Assembly (NCBI RefSeq): GCF_005938225.1
Contig: NZ_VCPC01000001.1
Location: forward strand, 1-64,000
DNA length: 64,000 nucleotides
Direction of reading: 5' to 3'
From: Arenibacterium halophilum
Lineage (GTDB): Bacteria > Pseudomonadota > Alphaproteobacteria > Rhodobacterales > Rhodobacteraceae
Positions within the stretch are counted from its first letter, which is position 1. Each line of letters starts with the position of its first letter. Position numbers and translations under genes: made by a program. The notes below the pieces were generated by a model. The model was not told the DNA's origin and did no database searches. It was given only the letters and a program-made list of their open reading frames with translations. Of the stretch, positions 1 through 7,424 are shown piece by piece.

Positions 1-274
1 ACAGTTCCGGGTCGCCGCGATGCGGTTTGATGTGATCGACCACCGCGCTGTTCGGCTCCCGCCTGCCGGCAACCAGCAGCACGCCGGTCTGCTGGCAGAT
101 GTGATTGTCCCGTGCCAGCACCAGCCGACGCAGCCGTTGCCAGCGCGCGGTGTTGAGCCAGTCTTTCGAGCGGCGCGCGGCGTCTTCACCGGGGCTGGCC
201 GGTGGCCGCGACTGGACGCGCGAGCGCGCCGGCTTCAGTCGAGACGGCAAGCCGCGTCCTTTCAATGCACCCAT
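1..274 (-). CDS. HNH endonuclease (partial, C-terminus outside window)
   Basis: The reading frame starts at ATG 274 and runs off the left edge, giving 91 residues. After a basic N-terminus the protein reads WQRLRRLVLARDNHIC, then a second Cys region, then VVDHIKPHRGDPEL, which is the start of a beta-beta-alpha metal HNH fold with the DH pair of the active site. Phage HNH proteins of this size are commonly encoded next to terminase and act in DNA packaging, so the packaging module is probably just left of the window. That role is inference. A possible terminator for leftward transcripts lies just upstream. Confidence 0.8.
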   Translation of the reverse strand, partial: MGALKGRGLPSRLKPARSRVQSRPPASPGEDAARRSKDWLNTARWQRLRRLVLARDNHICQQTGVLLVAGRREPNSAVVDHIKPHRGDPEL

Positions 275-290
275 TCAGAACCCCGGAAAC

Positions 291-323
291 GCAAAACGCC
301 CGGGCGGGTCATCCGTCCGGGCG
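291..323 (-). terminator. Possible rho-independent terminator, leftward
   Basis: An inverted repeat (arms at about 297-308 and 313-323, GC-rich with one wobble) is followed on the minus strand by GTTTTGC. It would stop leftward transcripts coming from the cargo block before the HNH gene. The T tract is short, so this is uncertain. Confidence 0.45.
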
Positions 324-534
324 CAAATCAGTTGCTGGCTTTTTGTAAACCCAGTGAGATTCTCACGTCAACGGGGTTTGTGGTGGGGGCCGTGGCCAGG
401 CCGCCTTCGGCTTGCTAGTAACGCGATCAGGGGCGAGAGCAGTCAAAGCCCCAGCGCGCTGTTTGTAGTGTGTTTTCCTGAGTCATCAGACCTGTCGCGT
501 CCACAGGGGCAATGGCAAAGCTGTCGGAGATTTG

Positions 535-984
535 ATGCGAACAGTTACTTTAGAGCACAAGTACGATGCACCCGCGCATCTCGTCTGGGCGCTGGCAACC
601 GACCTGGACGCACTCGGCGACGTGATGGACGGCATCGTCACCTTCGAAGGCTTGCCAAGCGGCCGGGTTTACGAAGGCCAGAAGATCACAGTCCAGGTAT
701 CCCTGTTCGGAAGATTGCCGCCTCAGCCGTACTACATGGAAGTTGTTGAGTGCGACGATGAAGCCATGATCTTGCGGTCCTTCGAACAGGGCGCCGGCGT
801 CAAGTCTTGGCGGCACACCTTGACGGTAGAGCCGACCCAATCCGGCAGCGTGCTGCGCGATGTCATCGAGATCGATGCAGGCTGGATGACATGGGCTTTC
901 GCGCTCTGGGCAAAGTACCTCTACGGAAAGCGCCACGAACCACGCGTCAGGATGCTCGCCGAGATGCAAGCGGAGCAGAGTTAG
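535..984 (+). CDS. SRPBCC (START-like) superfamily protein
   Basis: A protein of 149 residues with the layout of the SRPBCC/polyketide-cyclase helix-grip fold: N-terminal strand VTLEHKYDAPAHLVWALATD, a middle region of alternating strands, and a long C-terminal helix (about 120-145). These proteins bind hydrophobic ligands in a cavity; the ligand here is unknown. ATG 535 is chosen because GGAG lies 5 bases upstream; an in-frame TTG sits immediately before it. The gene points against the phage transcripts around it and has no obvious phage function, so it is probably cargo. Confidence 0.75.
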   Translation: MRTVTLEHKYDAPAHLVWALATDLDALGDVMDGIVTFEGLPSGRVYEGQKITVQVSLFGRLPPQPYYMEVVECDDEAMILRSFEQGAGVKSWRHTLTVEPTQSGSVLRDVIEIDAGWMTWAFALWAKYLYGKRHEPRVRMLAEMQAEQS

Positions 985-1133
985 CAAACTTTAGGTTGTC
1001 TAGCTGGTGTTATGCCAGATGGCTCGGCAGTCCCAACGCAACTCAAGGCGGCCGGACGATGCCCAACTTTCGCCATCCAGCCTGTCTAGAATAGACCCCA
1101 AATGTTGACGGAGCGAGAAGCAGGAGCGGCGAC

Positions 1134-1274
1134 ATGTCAAACGAAGCGACGAAGAAATGGGCCGACGACCAGCACAAGCGGGAAGAAAAAGAGAGAAGAG
1201 CGAATGCTCCGAAGTGCCTACACTGTGGCGGTTCCGTACCAGACGGAGCAGCGCTTTGCGATGCCTGTGACTGA
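1134..1274 (+). CDS. Tiny zinc-ribbon protein, 46 aa
   Basis: An open frame of 46 codons starts at ATG 1134 with AGGAG 7 bases upstream. The first half is highly charged (lysine, arginine and glutamate rich, probably helical). The second half holds two Cys pairs, CLHCGG at 28-33 and CDAC at 42-45, spaced 11 residues apart, which is a minimal zinc ribbon. The strong ribosome site and intact cysteines argue that it is real. No function can be assigned; such proteins in phages are often DNA or RNA binding or act on host proteins. Confidence 0.6.
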   Translation: MSNEATKKWADDQHKREEKERRANAPKCLHCGGSVPDGAALCDACD

Positions 1275-1463
1275 GTAAAACTTGCGAACTCGGCCCACAC
1301 CGGTCATTGGCCAGGATCACCATTGCCGCAGCGCATCTTCCCCCTACCGAACCTTCATGGCACCGCGCAGTATAGTCCAGATGCCCAAGGTCAGCAGTGC
1401 GGACAAAGCACCATTTCGTTGCGGTTACGCCAATGGCCGCAGCAATGCCCAGAGCACACGCAG

Positions 1464-2282
1464 TCAGCCTCCTTCGATCAGTGGAGGATGGCATTCACGC
1501 ATTAAGTGCAGCATGTTTTCATATTGAAAAGATGCCTCGTAAGTAACAGACGTGATGAGTGCATGGTCGGCACTGCCCAAAAAGAGTGGATTGCCCGCAA
1601 CATGTTCTTGGGGGATATGAGATAAATGTACATGCAAAATAAGGCCATCCAAATAAATTCGCATTATCTTCACGAACTGATCTTTGATGCCTTCGAGGTT
1701 AGAAATTTGTTTCTCGTTGATCCCCGGAGACTGATTGTGCATCATCCCAACTGTTGAAAGCTGCGTCAGCGAAATAGGAAATGGCGAAGCGCCAACAATC
1801 GGCTCTCCTAGTACAAACTCCTTTAACCTTTCTTGTTCCTCCACTCCGAGCTTTGCTTCCGCCATATCTGGAAGCGACGACGCGGACGCTCGCCAAGCAA
1901 TGCTAAGCGCAAAGCGGATCAATTTGGATACTTCGGCAATTTTCACCTTTCGATAGCCATGGTCTGGTAGCGTAACCGCGACCCTCTCGAAATGCGGACG
2001 GAAAACAGTCCAGCCGCTCCAGACAAGTTGATGCCTTCTAAGTAACTTGATAGCTGCATCGTCTATTTCAGAAAGAAAGTCTTCTCCTTCCCTTGTAACT
2101 AGGTTTTGGTCATACCAACTGGACCATCTTCTTCGCTCCCCCCTCCCTTTACTCGATTGGTACAGAGCTTCGCCTTTGACTGCAGGGCGGGTAAAAGCTT
2201 GTGGTAATATGTGACACTTTACAAACTTTCCGTATGAACCAGTAAGCGCACAGCGTCCAGTTTTTGAATTTTTCTTTGGCAT
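1464..2282 (-). CDS. Hypothetical protein with HNH-like N-terminal motif
   Basis: A protein of about 272 residues that I do not recognise as a named family. Its N-terminus reads KTGRCALTGSYGKFVKCHIL, where a Cys, a TG-x-G turn and a CHILP motif resemble the start of an HNH-type zinc fold, but no second Cys pair or clear catalytic triad is visible. The rest is mixed helix and strand, with no membrane segment. ATG 2282 is preferred because GGAA lies just upstream; an in-frame ATG at 2303 gives 7 more residues. Base composition is clearly more AT-rich than the phage genes, as for the ATPase-PIN pair upstream on the same strand, so all three may have arrived together. Confidence 0.6.
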   Translation of the reverse strand: MPKKNSKTGRCALTGSYGKFVKCHILPQAFTRPAVKGEALYQSSKGRGERRRWSSWYDQNLVTREGEDFLSEIDDAAIKLLRRHQLVWSGWTVFRPHFERVAVTLPDHGYRKVKIAEVSKLIRFALSIAWRASASSLPDMAEAKLGVEEQERLKEFVLGEPIVGASPFPISLTQLSTVGMMHNQSPGINEKQISNLEGIKDQFVKIMRIYLDGLILHVHLSHIPQEHVAGNPLFLGSADHALITSVTYEASFQYENMLHLMRECHPPLIEGG

Positions 2283-2633
2283 CAGAATTCCAAAACAACT
2301 CATGTGAAAATAAAGATAGCGCCAGCATGGAAGATACTTTAGACCACCCCAAATAAACAGCTATGCAACGCCTGTTTGGTTGCGCTTTGCCGAAATAGGT
2401 ACACGATTTAGCGTCCAAAACTTTGGGCTCGAAGCAGACCTGCGGCCGCCGCAGCGAACCGAACGCCTTCAGGACCGCAGCGGGCCTCACTCTCGACCCG
2501 TTACAGTCATTTAGTGCATGTATCGCGCTGCATCGTTGCCTTTCAAATTCGGACATTAATCTTTAGCTTGGCATTCCGCTCGCCCAGTGAAATTCCTATG
2601 AATTGAAGAAGAGCTAAAACGTTCACTCAGCTT
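2283..2633. other. Gene-free stretch in cargo block
   Basis: About 350 AT-richer bases between the PIN gene stop and the next leftward gene. A weak open frame covers part of it on the minus strand, but it overlaps the downstream gene in another frame and its translation has no recognisable features. It probably holds the promoter of the gene that starts at 2282; no convincing -35/-10 pair was found. Confidence 0.4.
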
Positions 2634-3128
2634 TCATCCTTCGTACCAAAACGCCTGATCAGCGCCGCAAACTAAATGCAATTTAACGCCGCAGTCGGTT
2701 AGTACCTCTAGGTCTTCAAGCCAGTCGCTATCCACTGAATTTGCCACCGGAGCATCCTGTTTGACGGCAAGCGCTGCAAACTTGCGGTCGCTCGGGTCGA
2801 ATCCAGATGCCACTATTTCCGGAGGCAGATCGGCATACTCACCGTCTGCGCCAACCGGCAACTCGACTCTATGGATGCGGTTGACGTCACGGTACAGTTC
2901 CTGCAAGAACCTGTCGCCGACGCCGGGCTGGCCATTTGGATTCAAATATTTACGATACTCGGTCAGAACTGCGTCAGCAAAATCGACGAGAACGCAGTTG
3001 TTTCCACTCAGTAGCGCCAATAGGAACTCAACTGATGCGGCACGACAGTTTGCAGAGACGGCTCTCTCGCCATCGTGCCGACCATTGGCGACTATCATCA
3101 CGTTTGTATCAACCACCCATTGGCTCAT
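2634..3128 (-). CDS. PIN-domain ribonuclease, partner of ATPase
   Basis: A 164-residue protein with the PIN signature in order: VVDTNVMI at 5-12 (first metal Asp), LTEYRKYL at about 59-66 (Glu), FDPSDRKFAALA at about 110-121 (Asp) and NSVDSDWLEDL near 129 (Asp). PIN domains are single-strand RNA nucleases that bind Mg or Mn through these acids, and are the toxin part of VapBC. Here the gene overlaps the upstream ATPase gene by 4 bases (ATGA) and no antitoxin-sized gene is present, so translation is coupled to the ATPase. A defence effector gated by that ATPase is my inference. Confidence 0.8.
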   Translation of the reverse strand: MSQWVVDTNVMIVANGRHDGERAVSANCRAASVEFLLALLSGNNCVLVDFADAVLTEYRKYLNPNGQPGVGDRFLQELYRDVNRIHRVELPVGADGEYADLPPEIVASGFDPSDRKFAALAVKQDAPVANSVDSDWLEDLEVLTDCGVKLHLVCGADQAFWYEG

Positions 3129-4483
3129 GTTTTGCTGCGTGCACTTCGTTTAATGCGGGCCAGTTCGGCTTTCGCGGTTTCGGTAAAGGCATCGCCCATG
3201 AACTTGTCCGGCCAATTCTCAATGTTGCCCAGAAGATCCAGCCTGAGAGGCTCAGCAGTCGAAAAGCCTTTGCTGGCGTCGCAGAAGTAGAGCTTGACGT
3301 CTTCTGAGGATATGGTCTCTTCGGCTATTCTCCGTTGCAGCCTAAGCAGTAAATGTTCAGAATGGCTCTCGACGATTACCTGAATATGTCTATGCGTTGC
3401 AGCGTTGATGATCACGTCAGCAAGACTTGCTTGTGCCAATGGGTGCAGATGGATTTCTGGCTGCTCAAGGATAACCGTCGAGTTCTCCGGCGCGTAGTAG
3501 AGAAGCGTAATCACAGGCAGGACTTGCGACACGCCGAAACCAACATCCGTCAGAAGCACCTCACTGCTGTTTCTATGTGTCCGCACTTTCGCCTGCCATC
3601 GATTTGAGCCTGGAGCTATCTCGACGACTTTAAAACTGTAAATTAGACCCATTTCTTTGAGCCAATAGGCTATCATTTCGGAGAACGGCTTTCGTCTCCC
3701 CTTCGGCTTCAAATTGCGAGTCTCGCCTCGATCTTGAGCCGAAATAATGGCCTCGATAGCGTGCTCGCCGCGCTCACCAACATCGTTTGGTGTCGATCTG
3801 GTCCACGTATAATCACGACGCGGGTCCTCACGAAGTGGACCCAAGTAATAAAGGTTGTCGAGATTTTCCTCGAGATTGAACTCCAAATCGGCTAAAAAAC
3901 CTGCATTCTGGAAGTATGTTCGCGCTTGGTCGGGAAACTGATAAGCCTTCATTGGGCCGGGTAAGTTCCACACTCTGCCGGGAGTTCTGGTAAACTTGAA
4001 ATCATCTACTCCCGAAGACCGCAGGCGGAATTTTGATTTTTCTTTTTCGCTCCGGTCGAGCCAAAACATCGCGTCACCAAGCCTATATGCGAGCATGTCG
4101 CCCTTCGGGGCTTGGTTCTGAGAAACAATCCCAGCCGCCAGGCGAAAATCATCGGATTTTACCATTGCTGCGGTTCGACTTGCTGCCGTGTCAACGATCT
4201 CCATGGGATGGGTTAGTTGAATGTCGAGCTGGAAGGTTAGTCGATTTCGCTCTTCATGTTTGAATAGCACATCGGCCATGGTGCCAAGTTCAACGTATGG
4301 CCCATTCAGATCAAGAGCAACGTTCCGATCTGTAGCGAGCATGGTTTGCTTCAAAAGCAACAAGAACTGGATCAGGCTGGTCTTCCCTGAGGAGTTTGTT
4401 CCGAACAATCCGGTAATCTGCCCCATGGATATGTCGGCAGATTTCCATGATTTGAAATTGGTGAGCTTCAAGCGCGAGTACAT
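3125..4483 (-). CDS. AAA/SMC-like ATPase, DUF3696 type
   Basis: A 452-residue ATPase of the OLD/SMC-like AAA_15/AAA_21 kind. Walker A is GTNSSGKTS at 28-36, after the typical start RLKLTNFKSWK. A signature-like GFGVSQVLPVI lies near 320, Walker B is VILEQPEIHLHP near 348, and a D-loop/H region VESHSEHLLLRL follows near 380. The tail ENWPDKFMGDAF fits the DUF3696 C-terminal pattern. Proteins of this class occur as the sensor subunit of antiphage systems (AriA of PARIS, PtuA of Septu), paired with a nuclease. Here the partner is a PIN protein with a 4-base overlap. Composition is more AT-rich than the flanking phage genes. Confidence 0.85.
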   Translation of the reverse strand: MYSRLKLTNFKSWKSADISMGQITGLFGTNSSGKTSLIQFLLLLKQTMLATDRNVALDLNGPYVELGTMADVLFKHEERNRLTFQLDIQLTHPMEIVDTAASRTAAMVKSDDFRLAAGIVSQNQAPKGDMLAYRLGDAMFWLDRSEKEKSKFRLRSSGVDDFKFTRTPGRVWNLPGPMKAYQFPDQARTYFQNAGFLADLEFNLEENLDNLYYLGPLREDPRRDYTWTRSTPNDVGERGEHAIEAIISAQDRGETRNLKPKGRRKPFSEMIAYWLKEMGLIYSFKVVEIAPGSNRWQAKVRTHRNSSEVLLTDVGFGVSQVLPVITLLYYAPENSTVILEQPEIHLHPLAQASLADVIINAATHRHIQVIVESHSEHLLLRLQRRIAEETISSEDVKLYFCDASKGFSTAEPLRLDLLGNIENWPDKFMGDAFTETAKAELARIKRSARSKT

Positions 4484-4530
4484 ACATCAGAACTAAGGCT
4501 GCTCGTTCAGTACTGCAACAAATTCATGCA

Positions 4531-4620
4531 TCAGACACATCGACCGTCGTGAACTGCTCGCAAGCGCTGACCTATACACCATACGAGTTCCTGCGCAGTG
4601 AAGGGGTGGGTTGCAGTCAT
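4531..4620 (-). CDS. Possible short or truncated phage ORF, 29 aa
   Basis: A 29-codon frame following the phage gene that ends at 4659 on the same strand. The peptide (MTATHPFTAQELVWCIGQRL...) is plausible as a helix but has no clear ribosome site. It could be the 5' remnant of a phage gene cut by insertion of the ATPase-PIN cargo, or chance. Confidence 0.25.
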   Translation of the reverse strand: MTATHPFTAQELVWCIGQRLRAVHDGRCV

Positions 4621-4658
4621 TGGGACAAGGCGCAGTGAACGACGGCTTCCCGCCCACC

Positions 4659-5312
4659 TTACCCCTTCCTCCAAGGCTCCATCACCGGCATCGCCTCTGT
4701 CACAACAAACGCTGTCAACCCGCCGTACAGCCGGAACGTCTGCTGCAGATCGAACAGCGCACCCCACCAGCGCAGGTAGTCGCGGCGGGCCCGGGCGGCT
4801 AGGGGTGCCGGATCACGGAACCTCACGGGGCAGACGCGCAACTCGGCTTGGCGCAATCGACCGCGGTGGACGTACTGCACCTGACCTGCACTCTCGGTGA
4901 CGGCATATCGCGTTCCGTGCTTGCAGGCGCGCCATGCGACTGGCTCACAGGTTTTCCGCTCCTCGTAACGCCATTCCGGCGCCATCCCGGCCCGCGCCAG
5001 ATCGGCTATCCAAAGAGCCGTTGCGCGGCCGCCGTGTCCCTCAGGCAGCGCGGCCAGGGCCGAGGCGACGGTATCGGCATCCGGATGCGGCTCTGAGCGG
5101 CCGCCGCCATCAATCTGGCAGCCCAGCAGCTGGCGCTGCATCAGCAGGTACTCCGTCCCGACCCCGACACGGCGATCGCCGCGCACCGCCCCGATCTCGT
5201 CGAAGTCCAGCCGCGCCAGCTCGCGCCCGAACGCCCATTCCAGCAGCTCGCGGATAGACACGGGCGTGGCAGGCGCGCTTCCCCGCGCCGGCTGGATGGC
5301 GCGGGCCGCCAT
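4659..5312 (-). CDS. Hypothetical phage protein
   Basis: A 217-residue soluble protein of no named family. It opens with a low-complexity stretch, then IRELLEWAFGRELARLDFDE, and has a GC-rich central region with two Cys (ERKTCEPVAWRACKHGTRYA near 135-155) and a hydrophobic C-terminus. ATG 5312 is chosen because GGAGG lies 4 bases upstream; an ATG directly before it (5315) overlaps the previous stop as ATGA. The two preceding genes on the same strand form a replication block with it, so a role in phage DNA replication is possible but not shown. Confidence 0.65.
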   Translation of the reverse strand: MAARAIQPARGSAPATPVSIRELLEWAFGRELARLDFDEIGAVRGDRRVGVGTEYLLMQRQLLGCQIDGGGRSEPHPDADTVASALAALPEGHGGRATALWIADLARAGMAPEWRYEERKTCEPVAWRACKHGTRYAVTESAGQVQYVHRGRLRQAELRVCPVRFRDPAPLAARARRDYLRWWGALFDLQQTFRLYGGLTAFVVTEAMPVMEPWRKG

Positions 5313-5878
5313 CATGCCTCCACCCCATTGACCATCGCGCGCAGCATCGCCTCGGTCTTTTCGTACCAGTTCAGCCAGGCCTGATCGTCCTGCGCCACGC
5401 CGCGGCCATCGGCCAGCCGCTCGCGCGTCAGCGCAGCGCGGCGCTGCCAATCGGACGCGACCTCGGCCACGCGGCGGCGATCCTGGTCGCTGACCGGCGG
5501 GCGCTTCTTGCGCTCCCAGAACCGGTATTCGGCCACCAGCCGCCCGCCCTGCAGCGCCGCCGATCCAGCGGCCGATTTGAACCAGCGCAAAATCTCGGGC
5601 ACCTCGGTCAGCGGGCGCGGATGGAACGCCTCGGCCAGCCCGATCACGCTTGCATAGCTCGGCCAGAAGCACCGCGCCGTGCCCTGCCCTTTGGTCATCA
5701 GCGACACGCGCAGCGCATCCAGCTTGTCATCGGGCAGATAGCCCAGCCCATCCGCCAGCCGATCAAGATCGCGCTTGCCGGCATCGTCGCTCGTGCCTCT
5801 CGGAAACCGGAACCCGGCCTCGGCCAGGGGCGTCAGAACCAGCCTGCGCACCCGGTCGCGTTTCGTCTCCTGCTCCAT
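5312..5878 (-). CDS. Hypothetical phage protein of replication block
   Basis: A 188-residue protein. ATG 5878 has AGGAGG 5 bases upstream, which decides the start over an upstream in-frame ATG. The sequence is rich in charged residues with helical segments (RDLDRLADGLGYLPDDKLDA near 32-52) and a C-terminal helix rich in Trp. It sits immediately downstream of the replication initiator, in the place where lambdoid phages encode a helicase loader (lambda P, DnaC), but no Walker motif is present. It could be a helicase-loading adaptor; the sequence alone does not prove it. Confidence 0.65.
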   Translation of the reverse strand: MEQETKRDRVRRLVLTPLAEAGFRFPRGTSDDAGKRDLDRLADGLGYLPDDKLDALRVSLMTKGQGTARCFWPSYASVIGLAEAFHPRPLTEVPEILRWFKSAAGSAALQGGRLVAEYRFWERKKRPPVSDQDRRRVAEVASDWQRRAALTRERLADGRGVAQDDQAWLNWYEKTEAMLRAMVNGVEA

Positions 5879-5892
5879 GCTCGCCTCCTGAC

Positions 5893-6311
5893 CCGTCTCC
5901 AATTTCTGGAGACGGCTTTGCCGCATCAGCCCGCTACCGGGCGCCCTGCCCCCGGATGTCTGCGATCCGGGTGGCCTCGATCAGTTTCTCAGCAACCATG
6001 CAGGCCGCCACTTCGTCGGAAATCGCGTTTGGCGAGACGAACCCGTTTTCGGAAATCCGCTCTGCCCAGAACCGGGCCGCTTTGCGCGTTTTTTCGCAGA
6101 AGCCCCGGCGCATCGCGTGGTTCTTTACTGGTTCCTTTACAGGTTCCTCTCCAGCCGGCTGGAGACGGCTCGCCCCGAAAGTTGGAGACGGCTCCCCCCC
6201 AAAGTTGGAGTCGGCTCCGTCTCCAGTTTTTGGAGACGGCTTTTGCCCGGTGCCGTCTCCAGTTTCTGGAGTCGGGTCGCCCCCGGGTCCGTCTCCAAAT
6301 TCTGGAGACGG
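5893..6311. repeat. Palindromic iterons, probable phage replication origin
   Basis: Copies of a 23-base palindrome, CCGTCTCCA-N5-TGGAGACGG, lie at 5893-5915, 6217-6239, 6253-6275 and 6289-6311. The last three start exactly 36 bases apart. Further left are an imperfect copy (6146-6168) and two right-half sites (6183-6191, 6206-6214) spaced about 23 bases. All but the first lie inside the initiator gene, where they encode a 12-residue repeat (PSPEFGDG, PTPETGDG, PSPKTGDG). Iterons inside the initiator gene are known from lambda O. Binding by the encoded initiator is inferred. Confidence 0.75.
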
Positions 6312-6605
6312 CTCGCCCTCTTTCGGCAGCTCGAAGCCTAGCAGGTATCGGGTCGGCCGCTGGCGCCTGGTCTTGTTGTCGAAAGACCGATGCCGCGCGA
6401 TCAGCTTCTTCGCTTCCAGCCCGTTCAGCGCGTTGTTCAGCGTGCCGTTCGAGACGCCAGTGGCCTCCTTCAGGTACTCCTGCGTCGGAAAGCACCCGCG
6501 CGAGGGGTTGTGGCAGTCGCACAGGTGAAACAGCACCCGGAATTCGCTGTTGCCAAGCGCCTCGGCCGGCAGGCTCGACAGCCAGTTGGTTGCCTTGTGG
6601 CTCAT
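5934..6605 (-). CDS. Phage replication initiator, winged helix, with internal iterons
   Basis: A 223-residue protein. Residues 1-75 form a winged-helix domain: NSEFRVLFHLCDCHN, then the MarR/O-like helix-turn-helix TGVSNGTLNNALNGLEAKKL and wing RRQRPTRYLLGFEL. Residues about 98-153 are a proline/glycine-rich linker made of a 12-residue repeat, encoded by the palindromic iterons. Residues 160-223 are helical and may contact the helicase or its loader. This plan (DNA-binding head, iteron-encoded linker, tail) is that of lambda O. The gene is followed after 55 bases by the next phage gene. Function as origin-binding initiator is a strong inference from architecture. Confidence 0.75.
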   Translation of the reverse strand: MSHKATNWLSSLPAEALGNSEFRVLFHLCDCHNPSRGCFPTQEYLKEATGVSNGTLNNALNGLEAKKLIARHRSFDNKTRRQRPTRYLLGFELPKEGEPSPEFGDGPGGDPTPETGDGTGQKPSPKTGDGADSNFGGEPSPTFGASRLQPAGEEPVKEPVKNHAMRRGFCEKTRKAARFWAERISENGFVSPNAISDEVAACMVAEKLIEATRIADIRGQGAR

Positions 6606-6923
6606 GCTCTATGCCCTTCTCTGCGGCTCTTGCGGCCGTTTACCCAGTCTTAACCATCTAACGCGTTGCACTGGCCGAAGCCGCGACAGAGCTCCCGAAC
6701 GGGGCGATGAGATGCTTGCCAACGGCCCGCGCTTGAGACGGCGGAAGCGACCCGGTGCAGTCAGTCGCCTCTCGTTTCGAGCGATAAAATTGGCGACACG
6801 TGCTGGAATTTTGATGGCCGCAGTGCGATACTCCTCCTTGGATGAGCATTTCTGCTCGCCCAACCCCGCGGAACCTGCAATCTGACTTGCTAGCCATCCA
6901 ATTGCTTCTGGACAGCCAAGCCC

Positions 6924-7424
6924 ATGCCTAAATCTTCGATGCGCAAACTGATCGATAATATTACAGACTTGAAGGCCGCCATCACCGGCGCTGCGGCGCA
7001 CCAACCCACAATCGATGCTTGGCGAACTTCGCTGACAGGTCATGCCGAGTGGGAAAAGATCTATTTCAGCATGCGCTCTCCCGCCGAGGTCCGAACCACA
7101 CTGCTCAGTATCGGCGTCGTCCCAGACAGCCCGATCCGACTTATCGGCTTCCGCGAAGCTTCGTCGCAAAAATACGAAGATTTCCCGGAGCTTCCTGAGA
7201 TTCTTTCGCCTGAAAACGCCGCGGCTTCCGTGACATGGAACTCGCCCGCACATTCGCCTCTCAAAGAGTTGGAGCCCGAATGGCAAGAAGTCCAGCTCGG
7301 AGATATTTTGGTATATGGCGCAGTCGATGATGATCTCGAGCTGGTCTTCACCTGGAGCAGCGAAGACGAGCCCGCGGTCGCGCACGACACGAGAATGAAG
7401 ATCGCGAACGGGCCTTCGGACTGA
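6924..7424 (+). CDS. Hypothetical cargo protein, 166 aa
   Basis: An acidic 166-residue protein of no recognised family, read rightward against the neighbouring phage genes. It has helical N-terminal segments (MRKLIDNITDLKAAITGAA) followed by a region of strands and many acidic residues (EILSPENAAAS, YGAVDDDLELVFTWSSEDE). No signal peptide or membrane segment. No good ribosome site is seen for ATG 6924; ATG 6939 is an alternative. The codon pattern and composition of the product support a real gene. Probably prophage cargo; function unknown. Confidence 0.55.
   Translation: MPKSSMRKLIDNITDLKAAITGAAAHQPTIDAWRTSLTGHAEWEKIYFSMRSPAEVRTTLLSIGVVPDSPIRLIGFREASSQKYEDFPELPEILSPENAAASVTWNSPAHSPLKELEPEWQEVQLGDILVYGAVDDDLELVFTWSSEDEPAVAHDTRMKIANGPSD

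Noticed and set aside
2149-2556. A 135-codon minus-strand frame in the cargo
   Set aside because: It overlaps the gene ending at 1464 in another frame, has no ribosome site and ends in low-complexity sequence.
4659-5672. Upstream extension of the phage gene at 4659 to position 5672
   Set aside because: The extension lies in another frame of the 5312-5878 gene; the ATG at 5312 with GGAGG marks the real start.
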